Positions 21,795 to 32,266 of a DNA stretch of 64,000 nucleotides are shown here, piece after piece. This stretch comes from Sycobia sp. Sy_11 (taxonomy: Eukaryota; Arthropoda; Insecta; Hymenoptera; Epichrysomallidae): assembly GCA_018907035.1 (NCBI GenBank), contig JACCIC010000027.1, positions 4,035,001-4,099,000 of the forward strand, read 5' to 3'. Both the position numbers and the translations under genes were made by a program. Under the pieces are notes generated by a model. The model ran no database searches. It was not told the origin of the DNA and saw nothing but the letters and a program-made list of their open reading frames with translations. Positions within the stretch are counted from its first letter, which is position 1; each line of letters begins with the position of its first letter.

Positions 21795-22568
21795 GGTTGT
21801 CAAATATCTCCCTTCCGTTTTTTTACTCTTCATTCAATGCTTTATAAAAGTGTTACAGTGGTCGGGTTTACTTCAAATATACGCCTTGTGAGTCGGATTT
21901 ACTTCAAATATGCGTATGTGATCCATTTTTCGTCGCCAGTCACCACCCGCTTCAAAAATGGGTCGAGTTTGTTTCGTTTCAGCAGCACATCGCAGACGTT
22001 AATCCGGTCCACAAGGTTTTTTTGCGTCAAATCTTGCGACACTCAAACATCAAGCTGTTTTTGAATCCAGCCTTCTGCAGACGGCTTAAAATGGTTTGGT
22101 GAATAACATTAATCTCCTAGCCAATGTCGCGAGATATCACATGCCGGTCTAACTCGATAAATTCCAGGATTTGATCGATACTCGTCGTCACAGGTCTTCC
22201 GCCAGCTGGCTTATACATGGTGTTGTTTTCCCTTGCTCTGAATCGTCGAAATCATTCCTCTGCGGTACAAAGTGATAGCGTGCCATTCCCCGAAACACCT
22301 TTAATCTCACAGAACGTTTCTCTAGCGGATTTGCCTTTGACGAAGGAAAACTTTAAAATAGGACGAATTTTGGCTTAGTGATGTCCATGTTTACACGTCT
22401 GTAACTTTTGAACGCAATATCCAAACTAATCATGCATAGCGTCGTTTTGTACGTTATGTCAAGATATTTCAAATGATGTATAGTATTGCCAGATACGAGC
22501 TCTGTAGCGCTTTTTACATAGCCGCGAAATTCATAAGACGAAAAGGAGGAAGGGAGATATTTGACAAC

Positions 22569-22569
<1 letters not shown>
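21795..22569 (-). mobile_element. Mariner copy 4b, 775 bp, TIRs intact, catalytic part deleted
   Basis: Flanked by TA on both sides (21793-21794, 22570-22571). The terminal repeats GGTTGTCAAATATCTCCCTT and its exact reverse complement are at the ends. The minus strand encodes the N-terminal half in broken frames: KIRPILKFSFVKGKSARETF, a 'GRPVTTSIDQILEFIELDRH' second helix region, and a stop-ridden stretch up to 'FEAGGDWRRKMDHI'. It jumps from just inside the left repeat to the first-Asp region, so the catalytic core is lost. The right end abuts a long (TA)n run. Confidence 0.85.
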
Positions 22570-22623
<54 letters not shown>

Positions 22624-23200
22624 TATTTATATTAGCCTAGGTAGAAATTACATGTTGGCATGAATCTTAATTAAGTCTGTGTGTTTATATGTATATGCTT
22701 ATATTAGAATATAAAATCTAAATTTAAATATTAGAATTATATTTAAACTTGGTTAGTTTTCGTATTAAATATGATTCGCATTCATCACACTAAATATAAT
22801 TTATATTCATTATATTAAATATAATTATTGATTTGAAAAGTTTCACAAATATTATATTTTATTATTTAGCTATACATTAAATTTGTTCTACATTTCTGCC
22901 ACTTTCGCCTAATTGACCGCGAATGTTTACGTTACTAGCTCGGAGACGTAAGCACTCTCCGACGTGCAGTGCTTTCGCACTCTTTAATACGACTATGTTC
23001 TATATTAGGTAATTATATTATATGAAACATAATTATATCCTGCATACAAAAAGTAATTTATGATTATTTGAATGCATCCACATAAATTTTATTGCGAATT
23101 TTCGCCGGGGCACTAAAATATTATATATTTTTAAAAAATATATATTCGTAGATATATTTTTACAATAAATTGTGCGATCCCGAGATCGCGTTGGGCGTCA
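22570..23200. other. (TA)n run, then AT-rich DNA
   Basis: 22570-22620 is a (TA)n microsatellite. After that no gene is seen. A small GC-richer island at 22915-22990 contains AGTGC-TTTC-GCACT, a short perfect hairpin, of unknown meaning. Confidence 0.5.
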
Positions 23201-24063
23201 TGTAACGGTGTGCGTGTCCGCCTCAATCACGAAGACAGCAAAGACGCTCATTGCAAAAAGTGTGCCCGGCTGGGCTGAGCCATGAATTGGCTGAGCTGAG
23301 CCAATCCGGCGACGGAGAGAGGCGAAGTGAAGACGTAAAATATATCACTTAAAATGTCGAATTTAATAAAATAGAGGAATTACAAAGGCTCGAGGTCACG
23401 AGGTGGGGTGCACAGGCCGAGAGCTGCCGGAGCGACGGTGCACACGAAGACAAGGGAAGAGAGAGAGAGAGAATAATACGGGTTGACACTTACAACTAGA
23501 ACGCTGGTGTCATCGAAATCCTTCAGCGATGAGAAGGCGGCGGTGGCAGATCCTCGGAGCGTAGCAGCTGGTCTCCAAGCCACTGATGGAGGCGTTGTTC
23601 CCGCAGTAAGTAGCTCCAGGATGGGAAGTCTCAGGATCCGCACTGGAAAGGAGCCGGGTAGCATATTGGCTTGAGCTCGATCAGCCGGGCCACGTCGCGC
23701 TACGAACTTGCGGACTCTCGCCCATGGAAGCGATTATGGTTACGACAACTGAAACTGCGCGTGGGCCAGGTGGTAGCCGAACACAATTTTGTTGGTTTTT
23801 ATGTACGTGAACTTGCACGTAACATGGCAGACATCTAACTATTCTCGTGCGTGATGTACCTGCTCCACTCGCTCCTCTCTCGCTCTCTCTTACTTACGTC
23901 TTCGCCGGTGTGTTATTGTGTCGGTTTGTAACATAACTACAAATTAATTATACATATAAATGACAAATAATAAATCCATATATTTATATACAGACTATGA
24001 TATGATAGAGAGCATCGGGAGGTGGGATAGCAAATGTGAGCGGCGCTTGCCATACCCGTTACA
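23201..24063 (-). mobile_element. Solo LTR, family F1, copy a (863 bp)
   Basis: On the minus strand it runs from TGTAACGGGTATGGCAAGCG (24063) to CACACCGTTACA (23201). The same ends, in opposite orientation, delimit the copy at 28663-29479. The sequence adjoining the polypurine tract of element B starts the same way, identifying this as a Ty3/gypsy LTR. No internal region follows. I found no matching target duplication, so one end may be rearranged. The minus-strand frame 23380-23664 inside it is unlikely to be coding. Confidence 0.75.
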
Positions 24064-24861
24064 AAATATTTTAAGTGCAACAAATATTTTTGAATAAAAA
24101 TACACATAACACTATTACTTGTATATACCCTTTTTGGTTATTTTTGTTTCTAGTCATTAGTGCCATAGTACACAATTATAACGTTTTCTTTGCTAATATT
24201 CAGCTTCATGCATGATGAATTGATTACCATTTAAGTTTTATAGAAGTGAAAAAAGCCTTGAAAATTGACTAGAACGTAACTATTACATAAGATTTAAACA
24301 TTATTTTCTTATTGTATTTAATTTATATTATTTTAGTTCATTCTTCATAGTTGTTGATGATTTCAATATTTTTAAATAAATTCGATTGTAGCGGACTGAG
24401 CTTTCAACATGATAATAACATTAAATGTGTTTAAGCTATTCAGTTAAAAATTAGATTGAAGTTGTGAAACTGCGCTGACTTATAGAAGTATCTGTGAAAA
24501 GTATATGTATGCAACAGTAGAGTGACTTTGTGGTGCGCGATTTTATTTGTGTATATATGTACGCGATATGAACGAATAGGTGAGTAGGCGACGGGAATCG
24601 GGTTGTGTTAAAGCATGATTTTCCCGTGTGGTACAGCTACAATAGCGGCCTATATTGTCACGGAAATGATTTTTGATATAAAAGGAGAAAAATTAGATTC
24701 GCCACGTGTAATTTCTAGCGTCATATTTCTACACGCGAAGTAGTGCTGATGGAAACAGCCATTGTGCTAGCAATACTACACATATAAATCGCATGGGTAT
24801 GCTCATGGTTGAAAGCCTAAGGACTTTAATAAGACATAAATAAATATGTATTACTTTACGA
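24064..24861. other. Interval without recognised gene
   Basis: A GC-richer block at 24520-24830 holds GATATAAAAGG (about 24676) and later AATAAATA, the spacing of a small LTR or promoter. I could not match it to anything else in the window. A 43-codon plus-strand frame from about 24615 is unrecognised. Confidence 0.3.
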
Positions 24862-25570
24862 AAATCTTCAATGAATCATTTAGTCAATTCTACAAAGTAT
24901 TATCTGAATTTACAAAAATATTTAGCAATTGTAATAAAGTACGTTATAACATCAAATAAATTTTCCATTAGTTTAAGAATGATTTAGTATCTTTAATGAA
25001 TCGTTTAATCAATTCTACAAAATATTATCTTGATTTACACACACAATTAGTAATTTCAATCAAAATTGTATGAAATATAGTAAATATTACAGAACATTAA
25101 AAAAATTTATTATATTTAAAGTATCGTGTAGTCAATTTCACAATTCTATCTTATAACATCAATTAAATATTCTATTACATTAGAAAGATTTAGTATCATT
25201 CATTAATAGTTTGGTTAATTTTACAAAATATTATCTTGATTTACATCAATAATTAGTAACTCCAACCAAACATTTTATAAAATGTACTAAATATTCCATT
25301 ACTCTAAGAATGTTAGTATCTTCAATGAATTATTTAGTCAATTTTACAAAAAAATTATCTTCGCTTATAGAGATAATTAGTAATTCCAACCAAATATTAC
25401 ATAATATATACTAAATATTCCAGTACTTTCGGAAAAATTTAGTATCTTTAATGAATCGTTTACTCAAATTTACAAAATATTTTGTAATATCTACTAAATA
25501 TTCCATGACTAAGAATGATTTAGTATCATTCATGAATATTTGGTTAATGTTAAAAAATATTAACATTATT
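24862..25570 (+). repeat. AT-rich tandem repeat, about 125-bp period, five to six degenerate units
   Basis: The phrase (A)GTATCTTTAATGAATCGTTT recurs near 24862, 24988, 25195, 25315, 25442 and 25519. Each is followed by CAATT(C/T)TACAAAATATTATC and then AATTAGTAATTCCAACCAAA. One unit is longer and the last is shorter through deletion. Confidence 0.75.
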
Positions 25571-25589
25571 AATGTTAAAAAATATTACC

Positions 25590-26400
25590 AAGTTGAGCAA
25601 TTTTGGGAAATAGTATTTATAGATTTAATTGGACCATTGATCCATTCGGCAAAACTAAATACATGACTTTTAATCGTGCAAGATAATTTGACAAAATGGA
25701 TTGAACTAAGACCGCTACGGAACGCAACTGGAGAAGCATTTATAAATGGAATAAGAAAACATATAATTTTACATCATGGATGCCCTAATACAATAATGTC
25801 AGACAATGGAAGTAAGAATCATAAAGAAGAATTTTTTGATCTTATTAAAAAAATTCTAAAATAATACACCGACGCTCACCTCTGTACACACCACAGTGTA
25901 ATCCCGTGGAAAGCGCAATCGCGTAATCAAAATAATAATTGCACAACATGAAGACAAAAATAAAAAATAATGGGATCGATTCTTGCTTGATATTGTGTTT
26001 GCGTACAATTTCTACAAAACGTGTATAATACTAGTTATACGCCTGTCTATTTAAATTACGGCCGAAAGTTAAGTATAGCAGGAATTACAAATAATGTACA
26101 AAAACGATCGGACACATAGACCATAAAGATAGACTTAAACAAATACAGGAAGCATTACACCTTGCGCAAATACAATTGGCACGAAATTTTCAAAAACAAA
26201 AATATCACCACGATCTTAGACATCGAGCATGGAGACATAAGATTGAAGAGACACTTATGAAGAGAACTCATGATTTGTCCAAAGAATAGGCCACGTTTAA
26301 TGCAAAATTAGCGCTAAAATACGAGGTACCATTTACTGTATTACGTAAGATATACCCATTTATCTATGATGTAAAAAATGAAAATGGAATAATATGAAAA
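25590..26400 (+). pseudogene. Gypsy integrase fragment, element C
   Basis: The plus strand reads VFIDLIGPLIHSAKLNT (first Asp of the DDE core), then VQDNLTKWIELRPLRNATGE, then HHGCPNTIMSDNGSKN (second Asp, 'sDnGs'). After a frame break come WDRFLLDIVFAYN and, further on, LARNFQKQKYHHDLRH and ALKYEVPFTVLRKIYPF, the C-terminal GPF/Y-like module. The third catalytic residue region is lost near 25880. No other domain or LTR of this element is present; it follows directly on the AT-rich tandem repeats. Confidence 0.8.
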
Positions 26401-27104
26401 AACAGTCACGTTCGAAATTGAAAATTAACGAATACAGATGAAAATAAAAAGAGAAAGCCTACTAAAGTAACTGACAGAAAAGACTTCAAGTAATGCTTCG
26501 AATAATGGAAGATCCATATGAAACGATGTAAGGATAGAGGAGAGGTATATATTGAAGGTGATAATAGATATTATAAATAAATATATTATAATATCTAAAC
26601 TGAAAATTTTTTAACCAATATCGATACTTAATAGACACATCTAGTACACCTATTTTATGCTTTGTTAAGATTTCTGAATTTCTTGCGAACTAATCGGCAT
26701 GTGATCAGCTTTCGACAACACTTATTGTTTTTAGTGAAAATGTAATCAATTACTTCTAAAGGTAACAAGGCAATAAAACATATATACTTACACTAATGTA
26801 AAAAACAATAAAGATATCATTGATCTTTAGATATCATTTTTTGAAAATTTTTTGAAGTTAGTAAAAATAAAGCTAATTTTTAAAAAATACAATTTATTTA
26901 AAAAATTTTTAAAAAATAAAATTTATATTTCACTTATAAATATGATATACATAATAATCTTCATAATTTCATTTTTTAGTTTCATGATAATGTTTTAGTA
27001 TTATGTTTTGTATTACTAATGTATTTTCACAATAGAATCAGAAATTTTTCCTTTTTATAAAAGTAACTTTTATGATCAATTTGTACCATCAAGAATTAAA
27101 ATTA
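26401..27104. other. AT-rich interval, no gene recognised
   Basis: About 80% A+T by eye with homopolymer runs. No frame, repeat or motif that I can support. Confidence 0.45.
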
Positions 27105-27712
27105 AAAATTGTACTTATGTCGACTGTTCTGAAATAAATTAATAAATATTTTTATCGGTCTTACAGTCTTTAATATCAGATATTAATCAAAAAAATAATG
27201 ACAGACAGTTTGTCCTTGTTTATGTTCACCCCCGTAGAATCTGAAATAAAACATATTATTACAATAAATTATATCAGAAAAGTAAAAATAAAAACATAAA
27301 ATAAAAATAAAATAAAAATAATAGTAAAATAAAAATACAATAATAAGTAAAATAAAAATAATAAAAGTACTATTCTATGTTAGTAAAGGACAACCTGTCT
27401 GCCCCCACCAACTTAAATTTAGAATTACCTTCTTGTCCGACGTTTCGAACCACTACGGTTCATCTTCAGGAACTAAACTAAATTGAAAAACTCAGCATGC
27501 TACTTTATATACCCCATCTCCACTCTAAATTTATTAGTATAACATTTATAGGACTCCTCTTTTTTCTTTAACTTAAATGCGAAATACAAATTTTATATTA
27601 ATAAGGAATGAACTATGAATTTTCAAGAGTTTCTCTTTTATATTATTCTAATATATGATATTATAAAGACTGTAAGACCGATGAAAATATTTATTAATTT
27701 AATTTATATCAG
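27105..27712 (-). mobile_element. Fold-back repeat family (FB), copy 2
   Basis: Left end AAATTGTACTTATGTCGACT, then TTAATAAATATTTTTATCGG and TCTTACAGTC. Right end GACTGTAAGACCGATGAAAA and TATTTATTAATTT, the reverse complement. Internally it has TCTGAAATAAAAC next to CCCCCGTAGAA, a long A/T stretch, the inverted pair AAGGACAACCTGTCTGC / GACAGACAGTTTGTCC, and a hammerhead-like motif at 27441-27470 (minus strand). It has no coding capacity. Confidence 0.75.
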
Positions 27713-27860
27713 TGTTTGAAAAATCTCAATGTGAATATTCGTGAGAGCGCCTAAATGTAAAATCGTTCTCAATTCCATACAATGAATTAAAATAGCTCAT
27801 TGATCTTAATGAAAAACACAAAATTTATTTTAAGGACAAGAAAATCGAAATTGATTATAA

Positions 27861-28322
27861 AATACTTGAATTGTACTTTTGTCGACTGCTTATATACAAA
27901 TTAATAAATATTTGTTCATTGGTCATACAGTCCAATCAAATCAAATCAATCTCCAATTCTTGATGAGGAGTCGAAGCGAACTCGACTTTCGAACTCGAAA
28001 CTTTGGACTGGATCTTCAATTAGGTAAGAGTGTTGGGGACAGTCAGATTGCACTTTACTAACAAAAATTTTTTCAGCTAATATTTTATTTTCAGATTAGT
28101 TTACGGCGGTGACTGTATACAAGGACAGTCTGACTGTTATTATAATTTTTAATTTAATTTTTATTTTTATTATTTTTGTGTACTGATGTATTAATGTTAA
28201 TGTATATATGTATTGATATTATTACGTACTGTTTTCGATTGATTTGATTGGACTGTAAGACCATTGAAAAAATATTTATTAATTTGTATATAAGCAGTCG
28301 ACAAAAGCAGAATTAAAGTATT
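27861..28322 (+). mobile_element. Fold-back repeat family (FB), copy 3, about 88-bp inverted termini
   Basis: 27861-27950 and 28233-28322 are inverted repeats over nearly 90 bp; for example GTCGACTGCTTATATACAAA on the left faces TTTGTATATAAGCAGTCGAC on the right. Orientation is opposite to copy 2, judged by TTTTCAGATTAG...ACGGCGGTGA and GGACAGTCTGACTGTTATTA. A hammerhead-like motif lies at 27960-28002 on the plus strand. The whole copy could fold into a single long hairpin. Confidence 0.85.
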
Positions 28323-28662
28323 TCAGATTATACTACGAATGAAAGAGTAGGTATTATTCGTGCGAATGGAGAATGCGAAAATAATTATGTGTAATCAGTA
28401 CAGTTAATAGATAATAATAAAATAGATTAAAATTTATAAAAGCAAACTTTGCAAATAAAATTGATAATACATTAAAATATGATAAGATAGTTAAAATTGA
28501 AAAGAAAGTTTATGCAGGAGACTATTTCTAATGTGCATTTTTATTTTATCAGTCTCTGGTATAAATTCTTTACTTGGTGATCAATAGCTTCTTTTTCTAA
28601 AAGGTATTTACCAATAATTTAACCTAATAAGCCTATTTCATATAATATATATATATATATAT
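28323..28662. other. AT-rich interval ending in (TA)n
   Basis: No gene recognised. A TA run at 28641-28662 is the insertion site of the next LTR. Confidence 0.45.
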
Positions 28663-29264
28663 TGTGACGGGGAACGCAAGCACTGCGTGCGCTTGCTTTC
28701 TCCGTCCCGTTGCTCTCTCTCTAGCCGTAGCCTGTAAATATGTATTTGTATATTTGCATGTATAGATGTTTATCTGTTACAGGCCGACGCACAACTACAC
28801 CGGCGGAGAGGTAAGTGAGAGAGAGAGAGCGGGGAGTGGGGAGAGACGGCCACGCGCGTGAAGAATTGGACAGAGAGAAAACCGCGAGCTAAAAACACGC
28901 GTCGTAACCGGCCTTCCACGCACGTTTTTTTCTTTTTTGCTGCTACTGTGTCGTGTTTGATCGCGTACGGGAACACGCCTTGTGCTCCAAGTGTTTCCCC
29001 TCGCCACGTACCTCGTCTTCGGGGAGGGTACCCGATCGGACGCGCGTGTTGTGCCACGGTATTGTGGGTGTGTGCAGTGCACACGCGCCGAGGACGAGTT
29101 CGAGCGGACGAACTGTCGTCCGACCCCGTCTCCGCGGAATAACCGCCCCATCCCGGGGTTTCTGGACGCCGACGTCACCGCTGCTCCCGGCGAAGAAAGG
29201 CGCTGCTGCTGGACGAGGACGCGCTACGGGACCAACGAGCTCCGACTCGCTGTAAGTGGCAGCC

Positions 29265-29299
<35 letters not shown>

Positions 29300-29476
29300 C
29301 GAACTCCTCGCGCGCCGTCGCCTCGGCGACCCTCGGCCTGCGTCCCGCACGCCTCGCATATAGGCGCTGTACCATATTATTAACGCTGCGCTATTAAAGC
29401 CGATTTAAATTTTACTTATTTTTATTTTATTATTTCGAGTGTGCTCCATTAGCCGCCCTACCTCACGCGCACCGTT

Positions 29477-29479
<3 letters not shown>
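28663..29479 (+). mobile_element. Solo LTR, family F1, copy b (817 bp), inserted in (TA)n
   Basis: Starts TGTGACGGGGAACGCAAGC and ends GCGCACCGTTACA, with TA repeats (ATAT) on both sides. It is GC-rich, with a GA-rich part (28810-28850) and a CT run (29269-29296). Blocks TGTTACAGGC...ACACCGGCGGAGAGGTAAGT are shared with copies at 23201 and 41455. The many overlapping open frames on both strands here are products of GC richness, not genes. Confidence 0.8.

Positions 29480-29521
<42 letters not shown>
29480..29521. repeat. (TA)n microsatellite
   Basis: Continuation of the TA tract that received the F1 LTR. Confidence 0.95.
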
Positions 29522-29525
<4 letters not shown>

Positions 29526-29578
29526 TAATAAAAGAATATTACGAATGACGAGTGTAAAGTCCCTGCTGAAGAAACTCA

Positions 29579-30310
29579 GTTACTTTTTCAGATATTCATG
29601 TAACTGTAAGATCTAGGAATAATTTATAAGTACCAGATAATATGAAGCAATGTGCATAATAGTTATAACCATGTCTTTATAATTAATCTGTAGGAATGTA
29701 AGAAATCAAGAGTGCTACTATTTTCTCTATTAAATTAATAAATATTTTTATCCGTCTTAGAGCCTGTATAATATCATATATTAGTTAAAATAATGACAGT
29801 CAAACTGTCCTTATTTATAATCACCCCCGTAGAATCTGAAACAAAACTTATTACTACAATAAATTATATCAGAAAATTAAAACTAAAAATAAAATAAAAT
29901 TAATAATAAAATAAAAATAAAAATAGAAATAAAAATACAATAATAGGTAAAATAAAAAATAAAAAATAATAAAAGTACTTATTCTGCTTTAGTAAAGGAC
30001 AACCTGACTGCCTCCACCACCTTAAATTTAGGATCATCTTCTTGTTCGACGTTCCAACCGCTACGGTTCATCATCAGGAACTACACTCGTTAGTATAGTT
30101 CCTCAGGAACCAATATATAAAGACGCTAATATAGAGACTTTAAGGCCGATAAAAATATTTATTAATTTAAATCAATACAGTCAACATAAGTACAATTTTT
30201 AATTCATTTTCTCTATTATCGATCATTTTCCTATATAAGTCAAATAAAACGTTGTGAATGAATGACTTGTTTGATACTCTAATTTATACTGAATAATTTT
30301 ACGAATTGTG
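29579..30310 (+). mobile_element. Short LTR of the D/E family, split by FB copy 4
   Basis: 29602-29732 and 30219-30290 align with 56142-56360, the 3' LTR of element E: TAACTGTAAGAT, ATTTATAAGTACCAGATAAT, GGAATGTAAGAAATCAAGAG, then CCTATATAAGTCAAATAAAA and GAATGACTTGTTTGATACT. The left end (AGTTAC at 29579) matches AGTTAC after the polypurine tract of E. The FB copy at 29733-30205 interrupts it. No internal region adjoins, so it is probably a solo LTR. Confidence 0.75.
29733..30205 (-). mobile_element. Fold-back repeat family (FB), copy 4, with 13-bp target duplication
   Basis: It lies between two copies of ATTTTCTCTATTA (29720-29732 and 30206-30218). The related LTR at 56258-56270 has a single ATTTGCTCTATTA and no insert, i.e. 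an empty site. The ends are inverted (AATTAATAAATATTTTTATC / GATAAAAATATTTATTAATT). Internal order and orientation match copy 2, including CCCCCGTAGAATCTGAAAC and a motif at 30050-30078. Confidence 0.88.
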
Positions 30311-30522
30311 CATATTAAATTGGTATTAGAATATACGTAGACACGCGTAAATAAATATATAATGAAGCATTGACGTGTATTGTGTGCGCGTATATGTATG
30401 TAGATTTATATATAGGAAATATATAATAATGGATGGGTGAACGACATACATACAGAACTACATAAAACAAAATACAAATAGTATGTACAGGTGTATATGC
30501 ATACACATGTGCATTTATATAA

Positions 30523-30564
<42 letters not shown>

Positions 30565-30730
30565 AGAACAAACCATCATAATTTACCTGCTGACAACAAT
30601 TTATCCTCTCACATATATGTGAAATAGTAATGTAACAAGTTTATTACCATACACATTTAAAATTTAATTTAATAAATAAGAAATTGTAACATCGGTCTAA
30701 ACAATTATAATAAAATATTAATTTTAAGAA
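30311..30730. other. AT-rich interval with (TA)n
   Basis: TA tract at 30523-30560. No gene recognised. Confidence 0.5.
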
Positions 30731-30788
30731 ATATGATATAAAAAATATATATACTATAAAAGTGTACAACAAATATATAAATATTAAA

Positions 30789-30842
<54 letters not shown>

Positions 30843-31822
30843 ATAATAATAATATAAATTTTTGTAGAATAAAGTAAAATCAAGAAAATAAGTCTTAATT
30901 AAAATCACCAAATTTCATGCAATATGTGATCATCCTATTTGGGCGAGAAAAACAACTTCGTAATACCTGCCGAAATAAGGCGTTTGACTTACGCAAATTC
31001 ATACGTCAGAAACGTATATTTTTCGGTTCAGCGTAAGGTTTTTTAGGTAACGCAATGTGTGCATTGGCGATGCGTTATTTTACATTTTTTAATGATTAAT
31101 TTTCAAGGAAACTACTACTTTTAGCAATTAAACTGCATTAATAATAAAATAATGAATTGGTATAAATATTACAACAAACTTTTCTAATAAATATTATAAA
31201 ATTATATTATTATAAAGGATTTCTAATAGCGATAGAAAAATCGGTATATTAACCCTAAATTCGACAACTGTAAAATTATAAAAAAGTGTAAGAATATAAA
31301 AAAGTAAGATAAATAATTTAACATTATAATCAAGTATCTATATTAATATTTATATAATAAGTTTATATATTTCTCTCCTTTTTTTCTCAACCAGCTAATC
31401 CTATCCGCTTCTGTGAGCGATCCTCCCTAAGTTGGAGGACTCAAAGAACCAAATCCACACCCAACTCGTTTATTCATTTTTTTTATTTCTTTTTATTTAA
31501 AAGAGTTAGGGAATCTGGTTATTCAGGCCAAGGCGATTCCGGTAGTTTTCCGAAAAGAAGACAATTTGAATCAAATACAAGCCTTGGACAGTAACTAGTT
31601 TTAAACCCACTTAGGAAATAATATATTAAAATACTCGATCTCCTCTCCCTGTTATTAACAAAATTCATCTGCGGAAAGTATTTCACGAGTTTCCCGAATT
31701 ACTGAGGTTAATTTCTCAGACTGAAAAATAAGCTCGAGATATACCTGCGTATGTATCCAAAGGGTGCATTCGCAGGCTTATAAGGTAATGGCGGACAGGA
31801 GGTTCTGAACTCCGACGTCACA
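30731..31822 (+). mobile_element. LTR family L2, copy a (about 1.09 kb)
   Basis: Ends CCGACGTCACA and is followed by a primer-binding-site-like sequence, which sets orientation. Copy b (41030-43087) matches it throughout apart from a large insert, for example GGCGAGAAAAACAACTTCG, AAAAATAAGCTCGAGATATA and CAGGCTTATAAGGTAA. A (TA)n tract at 30791-30840 is part of the shared sequence. The left end is approximate: homology begins at ATAAAAAATATATATACTAT. Confidence 0.75.
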
Positions 31823-31836
31823 TATCCTTATAAAAA

Positions 31837-31860
31837 TTTGGAGGCTCAGCGGGGATTGCT
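31837..31860 (+). promoter_or_regulatory. Primer-binding site region after L2 copy a
   Basis: ATTTGGAGGCTCAGCGGGGA follows the LTR end by about 14 bp. The 'TGGGGGCTCAGCCGGGA' form at 45075 is its better preserved partner. A TGG start just after the LTR is the mark of a tRNA primer site in LTR retroelements. The priming tRNA was not determined. Downstream no gag can be recognised, so only LTR and leader survive here. Confidence 0.55.
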
Positions 31861-32104
31861 TGAGCAACTTGCGACTCTGATTTGCTAGCTGAAGGAAAAC
31901 AACCAAAAATTAGTGAGAGAAAAATTATATATATATACCTTTTTCACTTATATAGTAAAAGGAAAGAAAAAAAAGAAAAGATAAAATTTAAGATAGAAGA
32001 ATATCATTTAAAGTCTAATTATTAAATAAAATTAATTTAAAAACAGTTTCTCTTTTTGTCGCCGAAATACCGTATGTATCCTTAAAAAAAGTTTTTTGAA
32101 AAAG

Positions 32105-32266
32105 ATACCGGTGCTAATCAGCGACGGAGGTCTATCATGTGTTTGTAAACAAAGCACATATAAATTATTACAGCGGTGCTTGTGTCAATCGGCCGAGATC
32201 GGGATTTGAACTCGCATCACCAAGTTACTAGTCCTTCGCTCTAGCGATCGAGCCATCGCAGGCCTC
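32105..32266 (-). mobile_element. tRNA-derived SINE, copy 2
   Basis: Reverse complement matches copy 1 at 7855-8014 with few differences. The B-box-like GAGTTCAAATCCC is closer to the canonical tRNA B box than in copy 1, and CTAGTAACTTGGTGATGCG is conserved. Read on the plus strand, this region can mislead as a tRNA gene. Lack of acceptor-stem pairing and the shared non-tRNA 3' body rule that out. Confidence 0.85.

Noticed and set aside
24615..24746. A 43-codon peptide downstream of a possible promoter
   Set aside because: No family match and no supporting splice or signal features; too short to defend.
28770..29383. Many overlapping long open frames on both strands
   Set aside because: They lie inside a GC-rich solo LTR; no domain, no conservation with the other LTR copies.
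30644..30911. Ile-Tyr repeat ORFs, also at 32988-33261, 34092-34727, 50296-50566 and 58821-59042
   Set aside because: They are translations of (TA)n or (TG)n microsatellites.
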